Shown one piece after another: positions 10,603 through 22,581 of a stretch of DNA of 64,000 nt (its first letter is position 1; every line of letters starts with the position of its first letter). Source of the stretch: Euphorbia lathyris. Lineage: Eukaryota; Streptophyta; Magnoliopsida; Malpighiales; Euphorbiaceae. A program made the position numbers and the translations under genes. The stretch lies in NCBI RefSeq assembly GCF_963576675.1, contig NC_088917.1, positions 15,590,001 to 15,654,000 on the forward strand, read 5' to 3'. Under the pieces are notes generated by a model that did no database searches, was not told the DNA's origin, and worked only from the letters and a program-made list of their open reading frames with translations.

Positions 10603-12429
10603 TGAAGGAAAATAGGCAAACGTTTGGCATCGGAAATATAAAATTTTAACCTATTTCCTTTAGCCAAGATCCGTTAATCGTTATTTCACATAAAGAGGGA
10701 TAGAAGGAAATACCTTTTGATGAACTATCTACTGTTGCAAGCGAAGTTCCCTCAACTCTTAATCCGAGTTCACGAGCATAAAACAAAACACAAATCAAAC
10801 GAAGTTAGAACTCAACTGTATGATAGCAATCAAGATAGATTGCCTCTAATTAATATGCACAAGATCAAGGAGTAAAAGGAAAGAGATGAAATCAATCGAT
10901 TCGGAAGCAAGCGGTGAAAGACGATCCACTACAGTAGGGGTCGAAAATTCTCTCTCTCCAGGATAGCAGGGGTGACCGAAATTTACCACTAAGGGGGGTT
11001 TATATAGCCTCTTCCATCTAAACTCTAGTCAGATAGAATTAGGTTACTGAATAAGAATTTAATTCGGAATAAAACTCTTATTGTTATTATCTGTAATTAT
11101 ATCTAAATATAAAGATAATAATAAGTTATTAATAGGATAATAATTAGAAGCAATTTAATCTTAATAAACCTCCTAACTTATTTATCCTATAATTAATTTA
11201 ATCCATAATCATAATCTAATTATAATTGTTTAAATTAAATTAATTCCTTTATGTGACATAGCACATAAAATCGCCCCCCTTGTTACTGGGCCTTAGTGGA
11301 CTCAGTTGAGCTTCCATCAATTAATTAACATTTGTTTCTCTTTTGGGTTCCAAGTTATGTGTGACCCATTAGGTTCTTATTGCTTCTAACCGTATACAAC
11401 TATTAAATTAATTTCTCAAAATTATATTCAATCTTTGTATAACGGAATGAGTACGCAAACTGTGATTGACAGATCCGAAACATTCCCCCGGAGCTATAAG
11501 AAGACAGGTTGATTCCGTCATTGACCTTTCCATATTAGTTACAGTATAATTCGATCCTTCATCAACTACATCCTTGAACAGAATCTTATGACTATGGATA
11601 ATGTCAAGTCATATATAGTGAGACGTTCGTTTTACTTGTACAGGTCGAGTTAACTCCAATTAGATAGGTTAAGTGAAATCTGCATTTCAAGTCTTAAGTT
11701 ATCACCTTGTAAGGATTTAGAGTTAAGTCTTCCACAAGCGATCCTTGGATGTATCTCCCATTTATCAGGAGTGACAAATGCTCAATCCAATGTTTAACTA
11801 TCCTGCAATTACTTCCTGTGATATCCAACGTTTGTCGTACACACCCCAGAGTCATCCCTGTTATGGATCGTGTTACAACGGGATCAAAGCATCACATTCC
11901 ATAATCCAGAATCACTAATTAACATTCCTTTGAGTCTTAGGATTACTTATACCTATTAATACCAATGAGATGAACAGGTAACAAGGATAAATCTACTCAT
12001 CTTGTTATCTCAAGTCGGGTCCCCAATCCTAATGAACCCATTTCATTGGATCCATGTAACTGTCTAGATATCTGCATATCTGAAGCTTGTGAGATCAACT
12101 CTCTGTCTCGACAAAAAACATTGTTACATGCAAGTCTCAACAGTGTTATGTCAATCCCTATTCAAAACATATCACTTGACTTGGGGTGGTTTTAAGTTTA
12201 TTAGTTTATTATAATGTTTCGTCTCACTTCATGCTTGTATGAACACTTTATAATCACTTTAAATAAACTTAGGGATTTCCTTTTATTAGACTTATTTGGT
12301 TCTTTAAAAGAGGTTGCCTTTATACAGTTATGAAACCATATCTTATTAAAACAAATGACATAAAGAACAATTCATTTACATTAGGTTTATATCCTGGAAC
12401 AATTGTCTATAGGACACTAAACCCCAACA
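10603..12429 (-). mobile_element. Solo copia-type LTR, 1.83 kb, minus orientation
   Basis: The block begins TGAAGG and ends CCCCAACA on the plus strand, that is TGTTGGGG to TTCA read on the minus strand. It is flanked by exact 5-bp repeats CCCAT (10598-10602 and 12430-12434). It holds no coding domain. A TATA box in its own orientation lies at 11006-10999. Length, TG...CA ends and the 5-bp duplication fit a single LTR left after recombination between the two LTRs of a copia element. Confidence 0.85.
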
Positions 12430-12520
12430 CCCATCACCTAGGGGTAAATGCCCATGAGGCCACAGACTCTCTCTATAAAATAGATCATCACCACCAATGA
12501 ACAGGTTCTCCCACCGACAG

Positions 12521-15337
12521 GTGAGTTTCTCATGCCACATACGAGGTGATTGTTTGAGGCCATATAGAGATTTTTGTAGTTTACATACAGCCTGAGGATG
12601 AGAAGGATCCACAAAACTAGGGGTTGTACCATGTACACATCCTCGTGTAAATCTCCATGCAAAAAATTATAAGATACATCCAGTTGAAACACAAACCACT
12701 TAAGTCCAACAGCAAGAGCAAAAATAAGCTGAATAGTTGCATGCTTTATGACTGGACTGAATGTTTCAGTATAGTCAATACTCGGGTGTTGCTGGAACCC
12801 CTTAGCTACTAAGTGAGTCTTTTACATCTCAAGTTTACCATCTGCAGTCGTCGTATTCTTGAATAACCATCTATTAACGATCAAATTAGCCCCCGAAGGT
12901 AATGAGACCAGCATCCATGTACCATTTGAGATAAGTGCATTGTATTCTTCAGTCATAGCCTGACACCACTCCGGGAACTTAGATGCCTGAGCAAATGTGG
13001 TTGGATCAGCCTAAGCAGACGTGGTTGGATCAGCCTTGGTAGTTGTGGACAAGATTTTTTGGTTTAAATATACATGCATGGGACCTGGTAATCATCCGCC
13101 TGGGTTGGTCAGGAGCTTTCAACGCTTGGAATAGTGGAGATGGAGGCATATGGGATGCATCTGGTTGTTTAACTGGAGACTTTGGTGAGGGCAAAGTTGT
13201 AGTGAAGGTGGGTTGTAGAGGTGACAGAGGACCAAGTTTGATATCAGGCCATGAAGGATACACAACATTTGAAGGTCTAGGTGGAGTATGAGGTTCAGAA
13301 TCAGAACATTGCTGTTTCTATGGACTTGTCGGCGGGAATGGATTGTTTAGTGCAGGTCGAATCGATTAGGATGTTCGGTCAGTGGGCACTGTCATTTTTT
13401 TTATACTGGGTATGTGATGGAAAAACACTAGGAAAATGAACTGATGAGAAGTTAGGAATGATTGGTGCTGAGTTATGGACTTCGATAGAGCTTTGCTTCA
13501 ACAAGGCTTCAAACGGATATTCCTGCTCATCAAAAATTACATGACGTGAGACAAAAAATTTACCAGAGATGGGATCAAAGCACTTATACCCTTTATGAAG
13601 TTTACTGTACCCTAAAAATATGCATTTGCGAGAATATGACGCTAATTTCTGAGGTGAATAAGGACGTAACCAAGGGTAACATAAACAACCAAATATGCAT
13701 AACTGTGTGTAGTCGGGTATGTTACCAAATAATAAATTATATGGAACATCAAAATTAAGAGTGGGAGTCGAAAGACGATTAATCACATAAATAGCATAAT
13801 CAAAAGCATAGGACCAAAAGGCAGGAGGTAATTTGGCATGATGTAACATTGCTAAACCTGTTTCAACAATATGCCTATGTTTTCTTTCAGCACAGCCATT
13901 CTGTTCAGGAGTATATGGACACAAAGATCATTGGGTAATACCATTATCAGACAAATATGTAGTAAGTGCATGAAACTCACCACCCCAATCAGATTGAAAT
14001 ATCTTAATCGGTAAGCCAAAAAATTTCTAAACTATTTTCCGAAACTTGATAAATACATCAAGAATGTCTGACTTTCGTTTTAAGAAATAAATCCACGAAT
14101 ATTTGGTATAGTGATCGAAGAATATAACATAGTAAGAGAATCCATCATGTGACTGTATTTTTGCCAGTCCCCATACATCAGAACAAATTAAATGCAATGG
14201 TTTGAGTAGCATGAAAAGTTGATTTAACAAAAGGTAACTTATAAGCTTTACTTAAGCAACAATCCTCACAAAGAGCATGAGTTTTATTATTGGAAAATAG
14301 TAAATCATTCTAAGGCAATAATTTTTTTAACTACGGGATAAGTGGCATGTCCTAAGCATGCATGCCATGTTGAGAGAGTTGCAACATTGATTTGAACTAG
14401 AGATGCAGACGACACGAGTAGGTAGTAGAGTCCATCCTTACTCTGACCCTTGAGGAGTGTTACCTTCGTTACCAAATCCTTAATAAAAAATAATCAGAAA
14501 AGAATTCCACAGAGATACGGTTAGAAGTTGTTAGAGAACGAACAGAGATAAGATTCTGACTAGTTGAAGGAACAAACAAAACATCCTGAAAATTTAGACG
14601 TGTACCATTAAGATGACATGAAAAAGACCCAACCAAATGAATAGGGAGTTTAGAATCATTACCAAGAGTTACTTGTTCTGGGCCCTGATATTCAGAGTGA
14701 AGATGAAGATTATCCAAATCTGAAGTCAAGTGATGCGTAGCTCCCGTGTCCATAACCCATTGACCGATGTTTTGAGAAGTAGAGGCAAGGTGAGAGGCTA
14801 GGCGAGGTGTCATCCGATTTTGGTTAAAAACATGTGAGGAGCAATTTTTGGCTATGTGTCCCTTCCATTTATAGTTGTAGCAAGTAAGAGTTGTCATATC
14901 ATAGCTTACTGCTTCAGAATTGCGATTCCAATCGCCATGAGGTGAAAGCCTGTGTTGTTGTGGAACACTAAAATATCCTGAACAACCTCCTCTATTCTGT
15001 CGTCCTCTATCATGACCCCGAGACGGACCAGCAGTTTCCCTGGTCATATAGTGAGCAGTCGGGGGAACAATAGAGGTTTCGTTTGAGTCAGAATCTCGAG
15101 TTAATTGAATCTCCTCACTCAGGAGCAATCCAAATAGATTATCAAAGGTTACAGATGTTAGTTGAGCCTCTAGTGCTCGAACGAAGGGGCGATAGGACGA
15201 TTCGAGTCCAGCCAATACACAATCCACAAAGTCATCTTTAGCCATAGGTGTTCAAGGGCAGCCAATTGATCAAATAATGCTTTAGCTCTTTGCATATAGA
15301 CATTAATTGTTTCAGAATCACGTTTCATGGTAAGTAG
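12521..15337 (-). pseudogene. Copia C: decayed Ty1/copia gag-pol, truncated at both ends
   Basis: Minus-strand order is gag end, degraded zinc knuckle (CYNYKWKGHIAKNC, second Cys lost), protease WVMDTGATHHLTSDLDNLH, GAG-pre-integrase (WHACLGH near 14360), integrase core (HLICSDVWGLA; YTPEQNGCAERKHRHIVE), the integrase-RT linker with MITRSHACIFKPK, and the first half of RT (FQLDVSYNFLHGDL; LQKSLYGLKQSPRMWHEKL). Several stops and frameshifts break it. The protease style resembles the Ale/Retrofit group, which is tentative. The right edge is cut by the A1 LTR at 15338, so the gag N-terminus and 5' LTR are displaced out of the window. The left edge is cut in mid-RT at about 12521. Confidence 0.85.
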
Positions 15338-16675
15338 TGTTGAAACACCTTTCCACATGATTTTGATTTGACAAAATTATTTAAGTAATTGATAAAAATA
15401 TTCTAACACATTAAATTTAAATGCTTTGATTTATTTATACTAATGTGTTTGTTCAATGATGAGTTTATTGATTTATAAGACATTAAGATATAAAGTCTAA
15501 AAGCCCATAAGTGGAAGTCAAGCCCAAGTCAACACATCAAGACATCACGGCCCAAGATTTCAAAACGCGGTCGTTTTGTACAAAGCACAAGCTCAACATG
15601 AAGAAGGATCGAGAAGCCTTCTCTCAATTGCTTCAAGATGAAGCTGCTAAGTGTATCGACAAGAAGTACAAGACAGCGGCAGACAAGAACCAACTTCTAG
15701 TCAAAGTATTTCTACTTTTGGTAAAGTTCAGAAGACGTAGGAAGCTGTCTGGAAGACTTTGCCAAATATGTCGAAACATTCTGTTTACCGGACGAAAAGC
15801 TGCCGAGCTCTACCGTGGACAGAAGATGCAAGAATCTCATTGGCCAACGACATTGAGCACGTACTGAGTGACAACGACAGGAAGCTGTTTCCCTCCAACG
15901 GTTATTTCGAAATTCGAAATTACCGGTGCCTCAAGTGTCACTATATAAAGGCCTCTCATTTGCTTCATTCGATGCAGTTCTTCAATCAGTCGAAACGCTG
16001 TTCAAATTCATACTTGAAGTTCTGTGAGAAAAGCAAAGCAAAAACCTTACACCAATTTCCAATTATTGTGTAAAAGTCTAGAGTGATTTTCAATCATCTA
16101 AAATGTCTTAGCAATTATTGTTTAGGACAAACACTTTATCATTTCTAGAAGAATAGAAAGGAGAGGCTGAGTACTCGGTTATAGTACTCAGCGGTAGATA
16201 TAGGAGTGAGTACAGGTATAGAGGAAGGTACTCTTGTATACTCAGCTTCTATTGTAAAAGGTTTCGTGCTCTACCTTTAAAGAGCTCAGTAGAGAATTCA
16301 AAAAGCTCGGACGAGTTCCGGGGACTAGACGTAGGCGGAGAGGCCGAACCAGGATATGTCTGCTGAGTAACATATTTCTAACCCTTAAACTCCTTTATAT
16401 ATTGCTTGCTATAAAACTGACTAAGTAACGAACTCACGCTGAGTTGAGTGCACTAAGAAGCTGAGTTCAGGAATAGACTCTAAGTGCTATCTCCTGACTC
16501 AAGGAAAGAAACAGACATAGTCACAAGTTGACTAAGCTTGTGTCTTAAAATTACTTAGCGCCGCTGTGTAAACCTTTTCTTAAGAAAAGAAGTCAGCCTA
16601 AACGGACAAAATTTTAAATAGTTCCTATCCCCCCCCCCCTTGGAACTAAACTTGTCACGTTATAAGGGACCAACA
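15338..16675 (+). repeat. A1 5' LTR (1338 bp)
   Basis: Bounded by TGTTGAAAC and CCAACA, and collinear with the A2 LTR at 36128-37464 (1337 bp) with scattered substitutions. A TATA box (TATATAAA) lies at 15942-15949. A poly-C run of about ten residues lies near 16630. Small open frames inside it are shared with A2 as DNA and are not genes. Confidence 0.9.
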
Positions 16676-16677
16676 AG

Positions 16678-16690
16678 TGGTATCAGAGCC
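16678..16690 (+). promoter_or_regulatory. A1 primer binding site (initiator Met-tRNA type)
   Basis: TGGTATCAGAGCC stands two bases after the LTR end, the usual primer site of plant copia elements. Confidence 0.9.
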
Positions 16691-16740
16691 TTTTAAAAGC
16701 TCACTGAGCAAGATATAACCATCTTGAGCTGATCCCCACA

Positions 16741-18411
16741 ATGGCTGAGAACAGCACTCGTTTCCTCCCTGGAAATCAGACAACTCAGATTTTACCTGAG
16801 GGACTGTCCATTACTCGGCCTCCTCTGTTCTTTGGGTCTAACTATACCTTTTGGAAGAACATAATGAAAAATTTCATTCAGGCAACAAATATGAGTGCAT
16901 GGCTTTCCATAGTCCAAGGCCCATTTGTTCCTATTGAAACTATTGACAGCCAAACAGTTGTTAAAGCTGAGACTAAATGGACAGAAGATGATCTCAAGAA
17001 GCTACAAAATCATGCTTCGGCTATAAACATAATTCACTGTGCGTTAGATGCTTTAGAGTACAACAAAATTTCAGGTTGTAAGTCAGCGCAGGAGATCTGG
17101 AAGAAGCTGGAGGTCACCTATGAAGGAACCAACAAAGTTAAGGAGTCCAAGGTGAACCAGCACATGAGGTTGTACGAGCTCTTTGAAATGAATGATGATG
17201 AAGGAATCTCTGACATGAACTCAAGATTCACAAACATAATCAACGAGCTCAAGAGACTTGACAAGATCTTTACTGAGGAAGAGCAAGTCAAGAAGATACT
17301 GAGAAGTCTTCCTAAAAGCTGGCAAGCCAAGAAAACTGCTGTTGAGGAAGCTCAAGACTTAACCACCTACAAGTATGATGAATTCATTGGCTCGTTGCTG
17401 ACCCATGAGATCTCAATGAAGAATTTCGAGGTGAAGGAGAAGTCTGAAGACAAGAAGCAAAAGTCTCTTGTCATGAAAGCTGACTCCACTGATGGGAGCT
17501 CAACAGACGATGAAGAAATGGCAATGTTCACTAGAAAGATGAAAAGGCTGTTCAGAAAGAATGATAAATATTCTAAGAAGCCGTATAAGAAGTTTGATAA
17601 GTACAAAGCTGAGTCAAGTGACAGCAAGTACAAGAAGGACAACTCAAAGCCCATTACATGCTTTGAATGTCATCAAACTGGCCATATCAAATCAAGCTGT
17701 CCTACCTTGAGGAAGGAAAGGAAGAATGGCAAGAAGGCAACGGTGGCAACCTGGAGTGATAGTGATGAGTCATCATCATCAGAAGCTGATGCCACTGAGT
17801 CAGTAAAGATCTGCTTCATGGCAGATGAGCTTGCTGAGCCTTGTGTTTCTGAGCATGCTGACCCCTCCATTGCATCTGACGATGAGGAACACTCAACTGA
17901 GGTAATATCACTACCCTTGCTCAGAAATGAAATGGTTAATGCCCTGAGTGACCTCTACACACTTGTCAAAAAGTGTAACAAAAAGGTTAGAGCACTCAGC
18001 AGGCGATGTGACGAGATTGAGGAGGTCAAGCTGAGTGACCTTCGATATCTTCTCCAAGACAACTCAACTTTGCATAGTAATGTAGAAATTATGCAAAAGT
18101 TTGTCTCTGAGGTCCAATCAGATTCTAAGCAACTGAAGAAGGATGTCACATCTATTCAGAACCAACTTAAGGTTCCGAATAAAAGAAATATTCCTCTGAA
18201 CACTCAATACCGAAGTACTAGTCAGCAGAGATGGAATCCTCAGCGGAATGTCCAGTGTGACTTTTGTGGGAAGAAAGGACACACCACAAAGGTGTGCTGG
18301 CACGCTCAGCACTGGGGTGCTGACCAGTCAGTGAGATATCCTAAACGGAAGGTAAGCTGCGACTTCTGTGGAAGAATGGACACTCTGTCCAAGTATGTCA
18401 TCATAAAATGA
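16741..18411 (+). CDS. gag: A1 Gag (Sirevirus-type), 556 codons, 3' end frameshifted
   Basis: This is the nucleocapsid precursor that packages element RNA in the cytoplasm. The start MAENSTRFLPGN follows the primer site by about 50 bp. The UBN2-like gag region spans roughly residues 30-220 (WKNIMKNFIQATNM; IWKKLEVTYEGTNKVKESKV). A Lys-rich linker follows, then a zinc knuckle (CFECHQTGHIKSSC, about residue 310), an acidic Ser/Asp/Glu stretch, a predicted coiled region (about 405-480) and a second knuckle (CDFCGKKGHTTKVCW, about 520). A third knuckle is damaged: one G is missing near 18370 relative to A2, so CDFCG runs into MDTLSK and stops at 18411 instead of continuing into pol. Confidence 0.85.
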   Translation: MAENSTRFLPGNQTTQILPEGLSITRPPLFFGSNYTFWKNIMKNFIQATNMSAWLSIVQGPFVPIETIDSQTVVKAETKWTEDDLKKLQNHASAINIIHCALDALEYNKISGCKSAQEIWKKLEVTYEGTNKVKESKVNQHMRLYELFEMNDDEGISDMNSRFTNIINELKRLDKIFTEEEQVKKILRSLPKSWQAKKTAVEEAQDLTTYKYDEFIGSLLTHEISMKNFEVKEKSEDKKQKSLVMKADSTDGSSTDDEEMAMFTRKMKRLFRKNDKYSKKPYKKFDKYKAESSDSKYKKDNSKPITCFECHQTGHIKSSCPTLRKERKNGKKATVATWSDSDESSSSEADATESVKICFMADELAEPCVSEHADPSIASDDEEHSTEVISLPLLRNEMVNALSDLYTLVKKCNKKVRALSRRCDEIEEVKLSDLRYLLQDNSTLHSNVEIMQKFVSEVQSDSKQLKKDVTSIQNQLKVPNKRNIPLNTQYRSTSQQRWNPQRNVQCDFCGKKGHTTKVCWHAQHWGADQSVRYPKRKVSCDFCGRMDTLSKYVIIK

Positions 18412-21400
18412 AATATGATGCTTTACCTGTTGAACCTAACAAACAAGGAACCAAAAAGAATTGGGTACCTAAAAGCAACTAGCTATATTGCAGGTAAGCC
18501 TGAGGTGTGCTGAGAAGTCAAAGATGTGGTACATTGACAGCGCATGCTCGAGGCATATGACTGGTGATGAAACTCAGTTCATCACATTTGTGCGTAAACG
18601 AGGAGGAAGTGTAAGTTTTGGAGACAACAAAAAGGGTAAGATAGTAGGGTCAGGAACCGTTGGTGGTAATCCTACTATTGAGTCAGTCTCCCTAGTCAGC
18701 GGACTCAAATATAACTTACTCAGCGTATCTCAGCTATGTGACAATGGGAGAAAAGTTATATTTGATAACACTGGATGTAAAATATTCGAGGGTAAAACAA
18801 ATGAGTTGATTTTAACTGCCCCTCGTATTGATAATGTCTTTATGCTGAACTTTGAAAAGAAGTTTTCAAAAACTGTATGCTTAGTGTCAAAGGAAGAAAA
18901 TTCCTGGCTATGGCATAGGAGACTTTGTCATGTAAGCATGGACCTCCTGGCCAAACTAGCAAGAAAACAATTAGTTGAGGGACTGCCATAACTTAAGTTT
19001 GAAAAAGATCAACTATGCCACGCTTGTCAAGCTGGAAAACAAACCAAACAATCTTTTCATAGTAAAAACATTGTCTCAACTAAGCGTCCATTAGAGTTAC
19101 TACACTTGGATCTCTTCGGTCCAGTCCAGTCGCTGAGCTTGGGTGGTAGAAGATTTTCCTTGGTCATTGTAGATGACTTTTCTCGGTACACTTGGATCAT
19201 CTTGCTGAGTAGCAAGGATGACACCTTTGAGATGTTTTCAACTTTAGTAAGAAAACTTGAAAATGATAAAGACCTTAAGTTAGCTCACATCCAAAGTGAT
19301 AATGGTGGAGAATTCAAGAACCAACAGTTTGTTGAATTCTGTGAAGCCAACGGCATTGACCATAATTTTTCTGCTCCTAGAACGCCTCAACAAAATGGGG
19401 TTGTTGAAAGGAAAAACAGAACCTTGGTTGAAATAGTCAGGACAATGCTGAGTGAGCATAGGCTTCCAAAGTACTTTTAGGGAGAAGATGTCAACACAGC
19501 GTGCTACATACTTAATAGGGCTCTAGTTAGACCCATATTAAAGAAGACTCCCTACGAACTTTGGAAAGGACGAAAGCCAAACATTGGATACTTTCGTGCC
19601 TTTGGTTGTAAATGTTTTATTCTAAATACCAAAGACAGCCTAGCTAAGTTTGACTCAAAAGCTGATGAAGCTATCTTTTTAGGTTACTCAACAAACAGCA
19701 AAGCATACATAGTTTTCAATAAACGAACTCAGGTCTTAGAAGAGTCAGTACACGTTGAGTTCGATGAAACTAACCCTGCAGGAAAAGACAAGCAGCTGAC
19801 TGAGGATGATCCATACTCAGCACCCGCTGACCAAGAAACAACCGTTGAGTCACTACCTTAAGGGCTGGCCAAAGGTAAAAGCGAAACTCAAATTGTTTTC
19901 ACTGACCAATCTACACCTGCAGAGATTGTTGAAACACAACCAACTCAAGACATCAATCTTCCAAAAGAGATCAGAATACCAAGAGGACACTCAGAAAGTG
20001 CCATTCTTGATGCTGCTGAAAACACCCTGATGACAAGAAATCAACTCAGGAGATACCTCAGCAACGTAGCATTCGTCTCAATTCAGGAACCAAAGAACTT
20101 CGCTGAAGGTGAGTATGATGAGTTTTGGATGAATGCAATGTAAGAAGAAATTGATCAGTTGAAAAGAAATGAAGTATGGGACTTAGTGCCAAAGCCAAAA
20201 AGCCAGAAGACCATAGGAACAAGATGGGTCTTTCGCAACAAGATGGATGAACAAGGGAACGTGGTCAGAAACAAAGCAAGGCTTGTAGCTCAGGCTACAG
20301 TCAGCAAGAAGGTATTGACTACGGTGAGACCTTCGCCCCAGTGGCAAGGCTAGAGGCTATAAGAATTTTATGTGCTTATGCAAGTTATATGAACTTTAAA
20401 CTGTTTCAATTGGATGTTAAGAGTGCATTCCTTAATGGAGTTATAAACGAGGAAGTCTATGTTAATCAGCCTTCAGGGTTTGAGGATCCCAAGTTCCCAA
20501 ACCACGTTTATAAGCTCAAAAAGGCTTTGTATGGTCTCAAGCAAGCACCATGTGCTTGGTATGAGAGGCTGACCAGTTTCCTGCTGACTAGAAATTATGT
20601 CAGAGGTAAATCTGATACAACCTTATTCATTAAGAGAAAGGGTAAAGATACCCTATTGGCTCAGATATATGTTGATGACATTATTTTTGGTGCCACTAAC
20701 GAGTCAATGTGCAAGGAATTTAGTAAGCAGATGCAGACTGAGTTTGAAATGTCAATGATAGGAGAACTCACCTTCTTCCTTGGACTTCAAATCAAACAAG
20801 GGAAAAAGGGCATCTTCATCAGTCAAACTAAGTATGCTAAGGAGATATTGAAGAAGTATGAACTTGAGAATTGCAAGTCAATATCTACCCCTATTGGCAC
20901 TGACACTGTCCTCTGCGCTGACGAAAGTGGTAAGTCAGTAGACAGCAGATTGTACCGAGGTATGATTGGTTCTCTACTTTACTTGACTGCTAGTAGGCCG
21001 GACATTCAGTTCTCAGCATGTTATTGTGCTAGATATCAATCTAACCCTAAGGAATCCCATTACATAGCTGTAAAGAGAATCCTTAGATATTTGCAAGGCT
21101 CAGTGAATGCAGGTTTATGGTATCCCAATACTCATGATTTCACACTCATTGGATACACTGACGCTGACTACGGACGAGACAAGTTTGAACGAAAAAGCAC
21201 CTCGGGAGGATGCCACTTCCTTGGAAGCTATCTTCTGTCCTGGTTCAGCAAGAAGCAGACATCAGTAGCCCTGTCAACCATTGAAGCTGAGTACATTTCT
21301 GCTGGAACCTGTGTTGCTCAAGTCCTATGGATTAAGCAACAACTTGAAGATTATGGCGTTCAGACTAAAACAATTGAAGCCAAATGTGACAACAAGAGTC

Positions 21401-21615
21401 CCATTGACTTATCAAAGAACCCAATTCAGCACAGTAGGATGAAGCATGTCAGCATAAGACATCATTTCATCAGAGATCATGTACTCAAGAGAGAGATCAA
21501 GCTGACCTATGTCCCAACGGATGAGCAGCTTGCTGATATCTTCACAAAGCCACTGGCTCGTGAGCAATTCAACATACTTAGAGAAGCCATTGGTATGTTT
21601 AATCCTCTTCAATAA
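18412..21615 (+). pseudogene. pol: A1 Pol: protease, integrase, RT, RNase H with several stops
   Basis: Domain order is protease, integrase, RT, RNase H, which defines Ty1/copia. Visible motifs: WYIDSACSRHMTGD (protease; Ala where DSG or DTG is usual), HRRLCHVSMDLLAKLA (GAG-pre-integrase), the integrase catalytic region with SDNGGEFK and PQQNGVVERKNRT, RT FQLDVKSAFLNG, LYGLKQAPCAWYERL and YVDDIIFGA, and RNase H YTDADYGRDKFERKSTSG and STIEAEYIS. Breaks: TAA at about 18990 (A2 has GAA), TAG at about 19479 (A2 has TGG), TAA near 19859 and 20142, and a frameshift near 20300. RT and RNase H from 20341 are open for 424 codons. Confidence 0.9.
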
Positions 21616-22011
21616 ATTTCAAGTATAATATGTGATATATGCATGCTGAGTGATTTACCATGCTGAGTGATTTATGCTAATTCAATAACTATCACATGCT
21701 GAGTAGATATACATGCTGAGTGTTTATCTTAAGCTGAGCTACTAAGCATAAGAATTATTCCTTTGCGTAACACTGATTACTCAGAACTTTAAACGTTTGA
21801 AATCCTTAACACTGAGTAAAGATCCGTTGCAAAATTTAATGCATAACACGCGAATTAAATAGCCACATAGGTTGACGTAAGCACGATGATTAGAAAACAC
21901 ATGCGCCGAATGTGTCATAAATGCCAGAATATTTGTCGATTGAGTATCTCGAGGTCAAACGGCCACCTCAACGCTTAGGATCAATTCGACACATCTATAA
22001 ATAGTGGATGA
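21616..22011 (+). other. A1 post-pol spacer with repeated ATGCTGAGT words
   Basis: Four copies of ATGCTGAGT lie between about 21640 and 21725, two of them in near-identical 22-bp tandem units. The spacer leads towards the envelope-position ORF and is interrupted at 22012 by G1. No gene is seen. Confidence 0.7.
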
Positions 22012-22518
22012 TGATAACATTGTGATATTATCCCAAGGATCAAAAGGGATATTCGCCTAGAGCGCCACGTGTTGATCACCTGATGCCGGAGTATCACGGC
22101 GTATTGAGCAAAAAGATTCGACATGTGGATCACCAACACCTCACCACTAGAGATCCGCGGGCGAACCTATGAGGTGAATCGCCATAACCATTCAATCCGC
22201 TATTGAAACATCTGAGCCGATCCCGCAATAAAGACCATTAATAAGCAATCAATTTCCTAACGGACATGCTTAAAGGAAACCAGTAACCGCCATTAATGGA
22301 GCATTAATGGAGACTTTCTAGTTACTAAAGGTTACAACTTCATGACTATATATAGCTAGTATCTCGAGCTATCAAGGTACACATTCACTCACCCTTTGTC
22401 AATTCAGTTTGCTCTTTTGTTCTTCTATACTGGCTTTGGCATCGGAGCTTCCCCCCGTCGAACCCAACGACGCCCCCACAGAGACGGAAGTCAATCGGAA
22501 ATTCTCCACTAGTCATCA
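22012..22518 (+). repeat. G1 5' LTR (507 bp)
   Basis: It runs from TGATAACATTGTGA to AGTCATCA. A TATA box (TATATATA) lies at 22347-22354. The primer site follows as TTGGTGCGGTGAAGGTGG from 22520. Confidence 0.95.
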
Positions 22519-22581
22519 ATTGGTGCGGTGAAGGTGGAGTCCTTAATCAAATAAAGGGTTTTTCGTTCACGTTAAAAAGAT

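Noticed and set aside
15511..16073. Two overlapping open frames, repeated at 36301-36863
   Set aside because: They are within the A-family LTR and repeat only because the LTR repeats; no start context or domain.
16625..16645. Poly-C run near the A1 LTR end as a special signal
   Set aside because: The run is present in both A copies with a one-base length change; it looks like an ordinary LTR homopolymer.
17118..18312. Series of minus-strand open frames opposite A1 gag, seen again in A2
   Set aside because: Shadows of the gag frame: Leu/Ser-rich text caused by the Lys/Glu/Asp-rich sense strand.
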